Origin: Adiantum capillus-veneris
Taxonomy: Eukaryota; Streptophyta; Polypodiopsida; Polypodiales; Pteridaceae
Assembly: GCA_014529385.2 (NCBI GenBank)
Contig: CM043946.1
Span: 38,452,058-38,516,057, forward strand
Direction: 5' to 3'
Length of the DNA: 64,000 nt
Below are positions 1 to 11,884 of this stretch, one piece after another (positions within the stretch are counted from its first letter, which is position 1; every line of letters starts with the position of its first letter). The notes under the pieces are model-generated. The model had not been told where the DNA came from. It ran no database searches and saw only the letters and a list, made by a program, of their open reading frames with translations. Both the position numbers and the translations under genes were made by a program.

Positions 1-3000
1 AGTAAGAAATTGAATTTACACTAGCTCAATCCTCATTGGTCCACCTCTTTGTCAATTCAACCCAATAGGATTCAGACAAGAATTGGGGGGTTTCTTTGCA
101 TGCCTGACATGTGTCCTATTTACTTTGTGGAAAGGGTAAGCTTAGGTGTATAGTGTGTGTGTGTGTGTATGCGTGTGTGTCTAGTCACTGCACAAGCTTT
201 GTCATTTGCCCAGCTCGCCCTCTAATGTGTCCTCTAGCATTTTGGACTTTTGTCCACACACAATGCATCCAATTCCATTAACATTTGACCATTGGACTTA
301 CACTTGGAAATTTTGGAACTTAACCTTTTGGAAGTCTTATGGGGTGAACACTAAGGCCTTTGGAGCCCATTCATTGCACATTGCACATTGCACATTGCTC
401 TTTTGCAGATGGTACCCCTTTGGATCCCTACTGTGGGCCCCCTACTGTGACCAGTCTACTAGCCTTACTAATAATCTAGCTTTTTCTCCCCTAGTACTTC
501 CCCATATTTAATGATCAGTTTAACATGAGAAAATCATTTATGAGAATTAGATATTAGTTATTATGACACAACTTGACCACTATCAAATGGAAAATTCCTT
601 TCAAGAAAAGATATGGAAAAGTGGGAAATAAAGCTCGACCACTCAAGTCTTTGAAACAGGACTCCAATGACCATAAACCATAAACGGTAGATCTATGGAA
701 AAGAGCAATGCCAAAACCGGCTCCACACTAGGTATACAATGGCAATATGCACTCAACGTACATAAACGGAGTGACTGCGCATCAGCAAGCACCGAAACAA
801 GTGCAATCCAAAAATCCGATCAAAGCAAAAACAATACTCTCAATAGAGCTCCCCGGCACTCAAAGATGCTCTTCGAAATGCATGTACAAGAAGGGATCAA
901 GCATGTGCCAAAACCATATGCAAATTGGCCGCGAATGACCATAAACCGAAATCACAAATCTATGCCAAAAACCTGTGAAACCTATCAAGAAAATCTGTCA
1001 AACCGACAAGGTAAAAATGCCAGTTAGGCAATGCACAAGATCAGAGACCAATGTCTTTGTATGCCAAAATTTGTCAATGAACTCCACTTGTAATGCCGAT
1101 GCCGACAACTACACCTCGACCGAAAAATGTTCGTCGATCGGAAAAACCACACCACCTGTAAGGTCGTCGCCGACATCTCCGCCTTGGCCGGAAAAAATCC
1201 GTTGATCGGTAATGCACAAAGATCCACTCCATTTGCAATGTCAATGCAGAAAGCTCCACCTCCAAGCAATATGCATGCCCGAGAATCTGGTCAAGGCCAA
1301 AATGTAACCCAGAGTGAAGATACGAGTGTGTGTGCATGTCTGTGTGTTTCGGGAATGTGTGTGTGCATCTCAGAGTGTCTGTCTGTGAACTCGTGGGAAA
1401 ATGTCTGCAAGTCATCGCTGTCGATGTCGATGTCACCGGGTGTTACTCCTCAGTAAGAGGCACCTCACCCAGGCAACCCGTTGTGGCAGCCGTCCGCGGG
1501 AAAAATACCGTCTGTGGGGAACACTGGTGTTGAGGGGATGTCCGGGAAGTTTCTTAGTCAAAGCCGGCAAGCGGAAGACGTCGCCAAATATGCCGTCGGC
1601 ATGCCGATCCTATGTGAGTTCGGCCTCCGATGTGGCCAAATCGATGCCGGTGTAGTCCAGACTTACTCACCTGCCACCACAACCACGTACTACTCCTTAG
1701 CAAGCAGTGCAGTATGTGCACTTAGCATTATCCGCTTGTTTACCAGTTGATTGCGAGGCAATCTGGGGCCACTAGCATTGATCACCAACCAATCGAAGAA
1801 ACCGCTTCCCTTGCAAAAAACTTTCTTGGTCCCGTTGTAATGTCGACCGTGGGAATCACGGCCTAGGGTCTTAAAATTGTTTTTGAAGATTTTAATTTTT
1901 GAGCCAGCAAACAAAAAACAAATTTTGTTGCTCCACATAGTCCGAATCAAGCCTCTTGAAATCTGGCCGAGACCTACATACTCTCTGTAGCACTCTTGTT
2001 TGCATCTTGTGAGCTTGTGTGTGGCTGGGAAGATCATATTAGCCCCAATTATGTCCATTTCCATGTTTCTAATCAGATAAGCTAAGCTCGCTTCAAAAAT
2101 TTGGTGGAACTTCATACACACACACACACGACTTCCCTAGCCATACACACTCCATTGAGACTATGTGCTCTCAATGGCTCTTGTGTGCTTCCTACTTGCT
2201 ATGGGCTGATTATGCACTCCCTGAGCAACCCATTTGCAACAATGTTCAGCCCTACCTCGATTGCTATGTGTGTGTGGCTGACCGGCCCGTCAGATCAGCC
2301 CGTCTACTTTGGCCATGCCTGCTTGCTTTTGATGAGTCTTATCGAGGTTGTAGTGTTGCCTTGTTTTCCACCTTTACCTGTTTCTCCCAAATCAATTGTG
2401 TCTACTTGCATCAGGGTAGTGCAACTTCTTCTTTACTTCCCATGCAAGCTCTCTAAGCTTCGATCTTCCCCTTACACAGAAAATGCAGATTTCACTTCCT
2501 TCTCTTGCTTCATTGTCTTCTTCACAAAGATCTCGATTGTCTGCAAACAAAACTCCTATGCTACCAGATCTTACCACACAGAGATTTCAAATCTGAAAAT
2601 TTTGATTTATACTAAGTTGATTTCCCCCATTCATTGGATGTGTGCAAGCAAGTGCTCACGTGCCGAGATCTCCAATGCTCTGGATCCGCTCTGAGCCACT
2701 CTGATCTTGCTCCGATCTAGCTTCTACTGCGCCAGATCCATGCTGCAAGCGATCCACAAGCTCTCCAAGCTTTGTGATCGCCGATCCATGATCTGATCCA
2801 TCACCGTCCGCTCTCGATCCGACCACTCGCAATCCAAGATCGACCGCGAGTGAGAAGCTTCCGAAACCATCCGTGGAGAGCTCTCCGGGAGGGGGAAGTG
2901 TGCGCAAGAGAGGGAGGAGTGACCGCGATGCCAGCACCACAACCTATGCTCTTATACTAGATGAAAAGTGTGTGTGCGTGTGCGCGTGCACGGTAGCATG

Positions 3001-3232
3001 TGGTGCGCGAGTGCGGTTCAAGGACACAAGATACACATGGTGTGGGTGGAGCCTCTCCCTCTCAATATGAGAAGTGTGAGAGAGCTCGTTATTCTTTGGT
3101 ATATAAAGAATAAGGTATGTGTCTGTCCACACCCAGTGGTGGGCGGCCGTCCGGCCACGGACAAGGTGTATTGCCTTTACGCCAACAGGAATTTGGTCAA
3201 TGCCGTAATGGTAATCCAGTATGGAAATAAGA
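1..3232. other. Unassigned spacer, no gene recognised
   Basis: I see no coding sequence with a recognisable domain here. Reading frames of up to about 200 codons exist on both strands but they overlap one another, have no recognisable motifs and look like chance. The stretch holds short TG runs near 156-180 and 2970-2990, a CA run near 2115-2130, and a group of short related C/G-rich motifs around 1100-1220 in which a CGAAAAA-type motif followed by a TCGATCGG-type motif recurs. TATATAAAG at about 3101 could be a promoter element of an old LTR, but no matching LTR copy was found in the window. Confidence 0.4.
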
Positions 3233-3735
3233 GTCTGTGAGATTCACGAATGTGTGTGTGAGTCTCAAGTCTTTGTGAGAGGTCTGAAAAGAAGTTCCAA
3301 AAGATGTTGTCAATGTTGTTAATGCCAAGGCTAGGTGTCACTCCTCTATGGAAGGGGCATCTCATCCAAGCATGCAAGGAAATGGTCATCCACGGCGAAT
3401 CATCGTCCGTGGGGAATGCACCGATGGAGAGAGGTTGTCAATGTCAGGAAATGTCAACCATGAGAAACGTCTGTCTATGTGTGCGCAGGTCTGTGAGATT
3501 CACGAATGTGTGTGTGAGTCTCAAGTCTTTGTGAGAGGTCTGAAAAGAAGTTCCAAAAGATGTTGTCAATGTTGTTAATGCCAAGGCTAGGTGTCACTCC
3601 TCTATGGAAGGGGCATCTCATCCAAGCATGCAAGGAAATGGTCATCCACGGCGAATCATCGTCCGTGGGGAATGCACCGATGGAGAGAGGTTGTCAATGT
3701 CAGGAAATGTCAACCATGAGAAACGTCTGTCTATG
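3233..3735. repeat. Perfect tandem duplication, 256-bp period
   Basis: The unit beginning GTCTGTGAGATTCACG at 3233 begins again at 3489. The second copy matches base for base until 3735, about 247 bp, where it diverges (CTATGT in the first copy, CTATGG in the second). I found no mismatch between the copies by eye. The duplication therefore either arose recently or is an assembly artefact. The unit contains no recognised gene; both copies give the same chance reading frames. Confidence 0.95.
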
Positions 3736-4272
3736 GGAAAATGGTCCAAAAATCAAAGCCAAGAAGCAGATGTAGGGAAGAGGGTTGTCCACCAAAATTG
3801 TCTATCTCCGAGAACAGGTTGATGTCGCACGAAGTCTGAGAGTTGAAGTTGGGAATGAAGTAGCCATCCGCGAGAAAGTACCAGGAAGAATGTCAATGGA
3901 AAGGAGTGTGCACCTCCACTGCCAATGCGTGTGGCTTGCCGAATTCAAGAGGACCAACGGTATCTTTTTTCGACTTTCTTTTTGCCACTAGACGTTTTGC
4001 TTCTTTCCATCATCTCTGGCTTTCGCTTGGAAAGCCGCTCTTTCTCTGCCAATGGTCGTAGCACCACTATACCACTATGTGCAAGCTCCATTGTGAGCAC
4101 CCTTGTAGGTTGGTTTGTCTTTGCTTTACTTGAAAGGCTTTTCTCCCCTTCTCCTTTGATTCCATTAAGCGCCCCCTTGCCTTACTTCACTACGTGTGAA
4201 TTGCCCCTTGGAGGGATCTTCAAAAACATTTCTCTGAGTAAAATCTGCAAGGTGAGAACCTCTTTGTGCCGC
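3736..4272. other. Unassigned flank of the gag-only element
   Basis: No recognisable gene. The sequence ends with CCGC at 4269-4272, which is repeated at 9076-9079 on the far side of the LTR element that follows. That supports this stretch and the sequence after 9076 having been contiguous before the insertion. Confidence 0.45.
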
Positions 4273-5382
4273 TGTGAGCGGGATGAAAACACACAGAACG
4301 CCTCTATAACGACCCGACACACACTCTTGGGAAGATACACACACACACTAGGGGGCACCACTCGGCTTACACAACACACCTGACCGAGACAGGACACACA
4401 CCGATGGAGTGAGAGGAGAGAGACTATCCACTTGCCCACTCCACACAGAGAGACACACACAACTCATCTCAAAAGAGGAGAATTTCTGATGTTTAGATAC
4501 AAATAGCTCACGCAATATGGGTAAAATAAGCCAGATACAATCACAAAAAACTGGAGCAGAAACTTCGCTCATAGGAGAAACTTACACAAAATAACAGCAG
4601 AAAAAGAGTGAGGAATTTGGCAAAATGGACAGCGCCATCGCGTCCGGAATGACCCAAAACCCCAATCTACAATGTCAAAGTGCTCAAATCCGACCTCGGA
4701 TGACCTCGGATGAGCAGTTTACGGCCAAAACAGGCTCCAAAATGAGCAAAAACACACCTGCGGCTGTTCCTCCTCTCTTCTCCACGTTTTTTCTGGTCTT
4801 CTCTCTGTTTTTTCAGTTCCCACACTTAGCTTTATTAGTTGGGCACCCTTGGCCTTTTAGATGACCTCAAACGGACCCCGAACAGGCCAAAAACTTACCT
4901 CGCAGTGCATAGTTGTCACCTTTTTGCATCATCCGCACACCTGGCACTCAGCTTTTCTCAATAATGCATCCCACCACCACGTGAAGTGGCCCCAAAAATT
5001 GGTCCTCATGGTGACCTTTCTGCATAAGTATCACAAGAAAACACCCACATTGTGTCCGTACTTCTCCACGTGCAAGTATTGACCCCGTTCGAGCTCCTGA
5101 CGCCACTAGATGCCATTTGACGCACCTGCTTACCTCATGTCGTGGGCCCACGGATAGCTTCCTCGAGAAGTTTTACGCGCTACCAACTCCTCATTATTGT
5201 AGAAAAAACACACTGGTACTGGTAACGATGAAAATCGATGCACTATGTACACCTTGTCCTACTTGTACACATGTGGGCCCCACGTAACCACCTGGCTCTG
5301 GAAAATGGGCAATCCTTTATTCGATGCACCATGCATGTGTATGTACATATGCGCAATCCCTTGCTCCAAAAAACTCCTGACA
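4273..5382 (-). repeat. 3' LTR of the gag-only element
   Basis: This is the downstream LTR relative to the minus-strand gag. Compared with its partner at 7962-9075 it lacks about 30 bp near 4503 and a long AC run, and has an extra segment of about 19 bp near 5284. It also has a local duplication reading GACCTCGGAT twice near 4693. Both ends are TG...CA. Confidence 0.85.
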
Positions 5383-5406
5383 TAATTTGCCCACCCCCTA
5401 GCCTGC
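5383..5406 (-). other. Polypurine tract of the gag-only element
   Basis: Read on the minus strand, the bases just before the 3' LTR are GCTAGGGGGTGGGCAAATTA, a purine-rich run directly abutting the LTR start TGTCAGG. This is where the plus-strand primer of an LTR retrotransposon is expected. It fixes the orientation of the element as minus. Confidence 0.7.
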
Positions 5407-5432
5407 TAGAGCATTCATGCTCAGCAGCAACA

Positions 5433-6923
5433 CTAGTAGATGCTCATTCCACCTGGATCAAAAGGCCAAAGGCATATCGCCTGATTCACAAGAAGCATCA
5501 TAACACCACACCTACATTTGTTAACAATCAACCAAAATGCACCATAGCCATACCCAACTAACACATCCTTCCAGTCTGGAGTTCCAAAAGCATAAATATT
5601 GCATGCCACATTCAACCCAACCGATAGAGACAACTCAAGTGACTCATCACCTGGCATCTTGGCTTCACCAGCCATAGCAACAACCTGCAAATCATGCACC
5701 CAAGTAGCTAAAAGCATTGTGTGAAGGTAAAGTTGTTGATATCCAAAGCACAAAAGTATCCCCGTAGCACACATATCCCTAGCATAGGCATCCACATAGC
5801 TGAGATTGGACTCATATATGCCAAACCCCTTCTCATCATCATAAGCATACTCATGATTACACATCACTTTATCCACATCATAATCATGGCTAGCCCCACT
5901 ATCTGTAGCTTCTAGCATGGGTTCATCAGTCTCCAAGAATACAGATCCGTGCTCTAAACCACAATCATGCTCACAAATCGGTTCAATCACTGCACATACA
6001 TCAAAATATGGCTTCAAAACAGGGCCCACATCCAACAAATTCACAAAATGGCTCTCAACCTTGCCCTCTTCCCTAATTTCCAAGGAACTAGTATCCAAAG
6101 ATACATGCTCATCATCAATAACCTCGACCTCACACTCACACCCAGAATCACAAGGTACACAAGTAGCCAATGCATCCTCTTCAAGACTTTTCAATCCTGT
6201 ATCCAAAGCATTACTCACCTCTTTAGGCTCTTCCATAAACATGTCAACCTGCAAGACCTCTTTACGCTTCACAATAGACCTTGGGAAGAAACGAGAAACA
6301 TCATAGGATAGGCTACTTTTCACCTGCTTATGCTTAACTTCATCTTTTATGTCAAATCCATCTTGCACATGCATACCTGTACTGATACCATGTTCCTCAA
6401 GACGCTTAAACTTCCATTCCTTGTGCTTTGCAATGCATACCGCATCTTCAAAAGACTCGGGCATGTTCAACTCAACCTCGAACCGCAACCAAGGTGACAA
6501 ACCCTCAACAAAAGAACATTTCTTCAATGAACAAGGGGGGGTCTCATCCTTAAGAGCAACACACCAACGAGTCCATAAATCTATAAAACCTTGTACATAG
6601 GCATCAACACCTTGACAAGAACCTTGCTTAAGAGCATTGAGCTCATTCCATACTGCATTTGCATCTTCAAAAACCTAGAAACGCTCTAAAAAAGCTTCTA
6701 TAAACTTGTCAAGACTCAAACCATAAGAAGAAGCCACTGCTTCTTTAGCTTCCAAATCCATGAACCAAACACGGGTCTCATCTTTCAAAAGCAATCCAAA
6801 TAGCCTCAAAATCTTGTCCTCATCACACATATTGTTGCTTATGCATGCCACCTTGACTTGCTCCAGAAAGTCTTCCGCATCTTCACCACCTCTTCCATGA
6901 AATTCCGGATAAGAGAAAGCCAT
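5433..6923 (-). pseudogene. Gag-like protein with long acidic C-terminal extension, one internal stop
   Basis: One frame on the minus strand runs about 496 codons from the ATG at 6923 (start MAFSYPEFHGRGGEDAEDF) to 5433, broken only by a TAG at 6677-6675. The first 180 residues fit the retrotransposon gag family: a G-G-x-D-A-E-D-F-L-E-Q motif, an L-R-L-F-G-L-L-L core, W-F-M-D-L, then F-I-D-L-W-T-R-W. Gag forms the particle that packages element RNA. No CCHC zinc knuckle is visible. Instead residues from about 220 on form an acidic, Cys-containing region of unknown function, ending in a W-P-F-D-P-G-G-M-S-I-Y tail. The near-intact frame suggests modest decay. A gag assignment for the N-terminal part is firm; the C-terminal function is unknown. 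Confidence 0.8.
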
Positions 6924-7939
6924 GGCTACCCAAGTTACGATGCTTTGAGAACTCCTTCGAACACACGTGCAAGAACCCAAAAACTTTTGACTGACTCAAT
7001 CCTAGAAACTTCAATGGAGATCAACTTTAGATAAGGACAAACACATGCACATCAAATGAGTTTTCATAGTTGATCATCGGAATTACAACAGGCAAAGGAC
7101 ATTCCAAGATCTCTCGTAATCTTCTTGGCCCGAACATAAAGACTATGCGCTGCTGGAAAAAAATCTTCCTGGACACATGAACATTTATCTGGATTCTTTG
7201 AGTTAAATGAAATGGAGTGAATTGAGGGCCATTTTGATCATCCATTAAAGCCAACCATGCAGCTCCCAAGAAGGCACACCCGACTTATCCTCTGATTTTG
7301 CCAAAATTTTAGCAGCATCATAGCATAAATGGCTCACAAGACCAAAAAACCAGCCATCATAACTTGGAAAAATTTTGGCAGAGTTTCCCCAGAAGTAGAG
7401 CAGTAGGAACCCAAAATATAGACTGTGCTGTCAACAATAGAACCCGAGCATCAAATAGGACTCACTAGTACATAGCCTATGGCGAGGTCACGAAAAGGGT
7501 GCTCCAGCTACCTGTATCACCGAAAGGATCTCCACATTTGAGAATCCCCCAGCTCAATAAAACCTCACGCTATCGACCCTCACACGAAGGCTAATGCAAA
7601 TCGCGTATAGTCAAGTCTCATAAATGACTATCTTCCAGACCAAGTCTCAGAAATGGCTGGGACAGCCAAATAAAACCATATATGGCTCCACAAAGGCGTA
7701 CCATGGCAGTTCCACAAGTAACATACAATCCAACAGACAATGCGCTCAAACAGGCACCAAGTGATACATACCCACAACAACTGCAAGTGACATCACTACT
7801 AGTATATCATTGTACTCCAGCTACCTGTACCTATGTGAATCACCTGTACCTGTACCTGTCCCTATAACCTGTAACCTGTAACCTGTAGCCCCGAATCTCG
7901 AAGCTTGAAGCTCGAAGCAGAAGGTACTCGAAGAAGATC
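6924..7939 (-). other. Leader of the gag-only element, no gene seen
   Basis: About 1 kb lies between the primer-binding-like site and the gag ATG. I see only short chance frames. Near 7786-7887 it contains iterated CTGTACCTGT / CTGTAACC-type short motifs. Confidence 0.5.
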
Positions 7940-7957
7940 CTCAGTGGGGACGCCAAA
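7940..7957 (-). other. Primer-binding-like site of the gag-only element
   Basis: On the minus strand the LTR end ...CCCGCTCACA is followed after a few bases by TTTTGGCGTCCCCACTGAGG. Its position and its TGGCG start are typical of a tRNA primer-binding site. The tRNA was not assigned. Confidence 0.6.
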
Positions 7958-7961
7958 AGAA

Positions 7962-8124
7962 TGTGAGCGGGATGAAAACACACAGAACGCCTCTATAACA
8001 ACCCGACACACACTCTTGGGAAGATACACACACACACACTAGGGGGCACCACTCGGCTTACACAACACACCTGGCCGAGACAGGACACACAGAGGAGAGA
8101 GACTATCCACTTGCCCACTCCACA

Positions 8125-8157
<33 letters not shown>

Positions 8158-9075
8158 CTCAACTCAAAAGAGGAGAATTTCTGATGTTTAGATACAATAG
8201 AGCTTGGGCCAACACCAATGGGGCAAATAGCTCACACAATATGGGTAAAATAAGCCAGATACAATCACAAACTGGAGCAGAAACTTCGCTCATAGGAGAA
8301 ACTTACACAGAAAAACAGAAAAAAAAGAGTGAGGAATTTGGTAAAATGGAAAGCGCCATCGCGTCCGGAACGGCCCAAAACCCCAGTCTACAATGTCAAA
8401 GTGCTCAAATCCGACCTCAGATGAGCAGTTTACGGCCAAAACAGGCTCCAAAATGAGCAAAAACACACCTGCGGCTGTTCCTACTCTCTTCTCCACGTTT
8501 TTTCTGGTCTTCTCTCTGTTTTTTCAGTTCCCACACTTAGCTTTATTAGTTGGGCACCCTTGGCCTTTTAGATGACCTCAAACGGACCCCGAACAGGCCA
8601 AAAACTTACCTCGCAGTGCATAGTTGTCACCTTTTTGCATCATCCGCACACCTGGCACTCAGCTTTTCTCAATAATGCATCCCGCCACCACGTGAACTGT
8701 CCCCAAAAAGTGATCCTCATGATGACCTTTCTGCATAAGTATCACAAGAAAACACCCACGTTGTGTCCGTACTTCTCCACGTGCAAGTATTGACCCCGTT
8801 CGACCTCCTGACGCCACTAGATGCCATCTGACGCACCTGCTTACCTCATGTCGTCGGCCCGCGGATACCTTCCTCGAGAAGTTTTACGCGCTACCAACTC
8901 CTCATTATTGTAGAAAAAACACACTGGTACTGGTAACGATGAAAATCGATGCACTATGTATACCTTGTCCTACCTGTACACATGTGGGCCCCACAAAATG
9001 GGCAATCCTTTATTCGATGCACCTCGCATGTGTATGTACATATGCGCAATCCCTTGCTCCAAAAAAATCCTGACA
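7962..9075 (-). repeat. 5' LTR of the gag-only element
   Basis: This is the upstream LTR in the element's own orientation and the direct repeat of 4273-5382. It carries an expanded AC run at about 8128-8156 that the other copy has only in short form, and an additional roughly 30-bp segment near 8196-8226. Confidence 0.85.
8128..8156. repeat. (AC)n microsatellite inside the LTR
   Basis: An uninterrupted CA run lies within the 5' LTR. The equivalent position of the partner LTR has only a short run, so the tract expanded after insertion. Confidence 0.85.
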
Positions 9076-9100
9076 CCGCCTTCTTCACCTCTTAGTTGGG

Positions 9101-9786
9101 GTTGTTGATGGGTGCAAGACAGTGTTCAAGAAAAATCATTTTTCCAAACATACAAAATTCCCTTTCTTGAAGGAAATCTTAAAAAATTGGGTTTATTTTT
9201 GGGGTTTTCACACTAATTTTCTCTATTTTAGGGTGGAATTTTACCTTTTTTCCTTGCCTTTAGCCGGCATTTTTTAAATTGAAAATGACATAATATTAAG
9301 CTGAGACACATTTTTCCCAAACAGTGGTGCAAGGGCTACTTACTGAGTTGAAACCACTAGTTGGGTCCTTGCTCGCAAGAGTGTAGGTACAAGTTGCATT
9401 TTGGCAAGAACACAAAATCCCAAGTCTCACTTGCATCAAGGGCAGCTATGTTAGAGTTCATCTCCTATTGCTTTTGTGCATATTGTATGGCTAGTGGTTT
9501 CTGGGGTGGCCACCCACTTGGATGCATTTATGTTGTACACACTCATTTTGTTCGGCCACCCATATTAGGTCATGGGCACCCACTATGTCTATGTTTTCCT
9601 ATTTTCCCAATCGTGGTTTCTTAGTGGGGTCATGGAATTTTACCCTACCTACCCCTGCAGCACTATATATAGGTTGCCATGGGGGATTCTTGTATCATTG
9701 AAATCCATTCTAGCATTGTGGTCTTTTGGGGAGTCCTCTATCTCTCTCTCTACTCTGGCGCATTTTTGCATCCATCCACTCTCACA
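9101..9786 (+). repeat. Probable Copia-type 5' LTR (start uncertain)
   Basis: The segment ends ...CTCTCACA directly before TGGTATCA, a typical initiator-Met primer-binding start, and contains TATATATA at 9664-9671 about 120 bp before its end. The left edge, TGTTGATGGG at 9101, is chosen only because Copia LTRs often start TGTTG. No second copy of this LTR lies in the window, so the boundary is tentative. Confidence 0.45.
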
Positions 9787-9798
9787 TGGTATCATCAC
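9787..9798 (+). other. Initiator-Met-type primer-binding site
   Basis: TGGTATCA followed by TCAC sits immediately after the LTR end CA. The first eight bases match the usual TGGTATCAGAGC primer-binding site of plant Copia elements; the last four do not. Confidence 0.5.
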
Positions 9799-10519
9799 TA
9801 AAGAAGCACGCTTCAACACAAGTGATCACCCTACCAGGAGCAACCTCACCATCGCCATAACCTACCCCTGCTAGTGTTTTTTCCTCATGTAGCTTTTTTT
9901 CCTAGGGTTATGTTTTACATGCTAGAGAGCCAATTTTGTTGAGCCTTCAGCTTTCTCCTCTCCTCCCTCATCGCTTCCTCTTTTCTAGACACCAAGCTCA
10001 ACATTCACCTCCTAGCTAGATAGCTTGCATTTCTACTACCTTGCTATTTTTTCACATTTTGGCTACATATTCTCGTAGCATACAATGCAAGAAACATCAT
10101 GACCTTGTCGCCCTAGTACCCTCTTCATCACCATCTAGGATCCTAGTGCCTTCCACAGGTGTTTATTGCCTTATAGGAATTATTTATGACATTTGTTACT
10201 TGTTCTTTTTCACCTGATTTGAGCACCTAGACGGTTGAGATCAATGAGAATGATAACACTGACTTTAGTACCGCTCTGGTGTCAATTAGTGGCATACAAT
10301 CACGCTGACTCCTGCATTTCAATAGCATTTCCAAACCCTTGCAATTGTATCTTTGGGTGGATAGCAGGATGGATATTTGTCTTTTGTACAATAGGCATTC
10401 CCATTGCTTGTCTAGACACCATTCGATGGTGATCCGAGCAATTCTCATGGATTGCTACAACTTTGGATTATTGGTACTGACTACTATGATTTGATCTTCT
10501 CAGAGATTCTTGGGCACAC
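9799..10519 (+). other. Leader of the Copia element, interrupted by a Ty3 insertion
   Basis: No gene is recognised. This is the sequence between the Copia primer-binding site and the Ty3 element. It ends in ACAC at 10516-10519, the same four bases that follow the Ty3 element at 20299-20302. The Copia gag start codon lies 30 bp further on at 20329, so this leader and that gag were probably contiguous. Confidence 0.5.
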
Positions 10520-11115
10520 TGTCGTGCAGCTCCGCTCCCATGCTAAGAAAGATGCCAAAAAAAATGCACATCAAGTTTGTTTGAAGCTTATATGTTTAAT
10601 GAACAGTGATTGGCATGGTAACATGCCAAGTTCAATGCTGAATGTATGCCAGATGCGGCTCAAAGGGCCAAAAGATGTCTTGGTAATGCTAAACAATGAG
10701 TATGCTTGAAGTGGTCATAGTTGGATTTTTATTAATCAAAGTTGAAGTACTTGAAGGGCTCTACATGCCTGTCTTTACGGCTCGTCAATTGGAGCTACGG
10801 ATAAGAAGTTATGAGAGTTTTAAATAGACTCAGTAGTAGATCCATCCCGGATTGGGCAGCTACAGCTAAGGTGACAGAATTGAAATGAATGCATGGGCCT
10901 GAAGTGCTCACTTTGTGGAGCACGTCGGTCTTTTCAGATCAGTGATCAGAGTTATGGTTGCCGAGTTATTGGCCGTTAAAGATACACCGGGGGCCGGTTC
11001 CGTATTAGTCCAGTCAGCTCGATCGGAGTGCTATCTGGGAATTTTGAGTTTTTGTCCAAGTTTTTGAAATGCAATGATGGCGAGGAAAATCCAACGTGTC
11101 TCTAGCTTGCTCAGG

Positions 11116-11372
11116 AAAAATGATATGCTTGGCAGTGCTTTAGTCGGCATGTACGCCAATGCCCGCTATTCTGGCCATCCAATGAAGGATGCCAGGCATT
11201 ACATCAGCCCGATATTTATGCCAAATGTGATTCCCTTACAATGACTATGGCCGCCAACGAAGAAGCTTGGCAAAGCCTTGGCCGATATGTATGCCAAATG
11301 TGGTGTTGTTACGAAAGCACAAAAAGTTATTGTTGAGTTCTTTGTCAAAATGTCGTCTTTTGGAATGCAATG
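11116..11372 (+). pseudogene. PPR gene fragment inside the 5' LTR
   Basis: In the frame from 11116 the sequence reads K-N-D-M-L-G-S-A-L-V-G-M-Y. After a short break it reads L-G-K-A-L-A-D-M-Y-A-K-C-G followed by T-K-A-Q-K-V. These are the MYAKCG and neighbouring positions of plant PLS-class pentatricopeptide repeats, proteins that bind organelle RNA for editing. The fragment is interrupted by a stop and a shift and has no start. It is shared with the 3' LTR, so it was captured before this insertion. Confidence 0.7.
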
Positions 11373-11876
11373 ATTGCGGGCGATGCCTTGGTCGGTATGT
11401 ATGCTTAATGTGGGGCCTTAATGAAGTTTAGAGACCTAGGTAAGCTAGCCGCTCAACGGTCCAAGGGAAAAAGACCGCCCAAAAGAGGCTATCGGCCGTC
11501 TAAGGAAAGGAGTTGGCCACCATAAATTGAGACCAAGGGGATTTGGTCGCCCAGTATTAGCCACCCTTTTTTTAAGGGCATGTGTGAAGAAAGGAAATAA
11601 AAGGAAAGCAAAGGGCATGGCGGGCATTAGAGGCCACAGGCAGCAAGGAGGGAAGTAGAGTTCGCACTCGCCAACACGGGCCTCAGATGAGGTCGCCGTA
11701 GAGACAAGAAACACTCAGAAGCTCCTCGCATGTAGGTTCTGCACTAGCGGGGCTGGATTTAGCGCTGGTCAAAACCCCGCCATGTCCACGTCATAGGGAT
11801 GGGTTCCGCCATGTCAGCTACCCATTAGCAACGTCGCTAAAGGGTAGGCTATTTTTAGTAAGGGAGCCATGCAACC

Positions 11877-11884
11877 TATATAAA
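11877..11884 (+). promoter_or_regulatory. TATA box of the 5' LTR
   Basis: TATATAAA, followed by AGAGGGGACTCGTG, is conserved at the matching position of the 3' LTR (19479-19486). Transcription of the element would be expected to begin about 30 bp downstream, which makes the rest of the LTR the R and U5 part. Confidence 0.7.

Larger units (their letters stand above)
4273..9075 (-). mobile_element. Gag-only LTR retrotransposon (TR-GAG type)
   Basis: Two direct repeats of about 1.11 kb (4273-5382 and 7962-9075) both begin TGTGAGCGGG and end CTGACA, giving TG...CA ends. They flank 2.58 kb of internal sequence. On the minus strand the order is LTR, primer-binding-like site, 1 kb leader, gag, purine-rich tract, LTR. 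CCGC lies directly outside both ends and is the likely 4-bp target duplication. No protease, reverse transcriptase, RNase H or integrase is present. That matches the non-autonomous TR-GAG class described in plants, which would depend on an autonomous partner. The LTRs differ by scattered substitutions and several short indels, so the insertion is not very recent. Confidence 0.85.

Noticed and set aside
2101-2694. 198-codon plus-strand open frame
   Set aside because: No motif, no coding-like composition, overlapping open frames on both strands; likely chance.
3233-3735. CRISPR-like array from repeated units
   Set aside because: Only two long identical units with no spacers; a simple tandem duplication. 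The other short repeats in the window are also direct tandem or microsatellite repeats.
5238-6600. Plus-strand open frames (5238-5561, 5917-6306, 5967-6311)
   Set aside because: Shadows of the minus-strand gag frame of the gag-only element.
11445-11714. Minus-strand open frame in the 5' LTR
   Set aside because: Not conserved as an open frame in the 3' LTR copy and without motif; chance frame.
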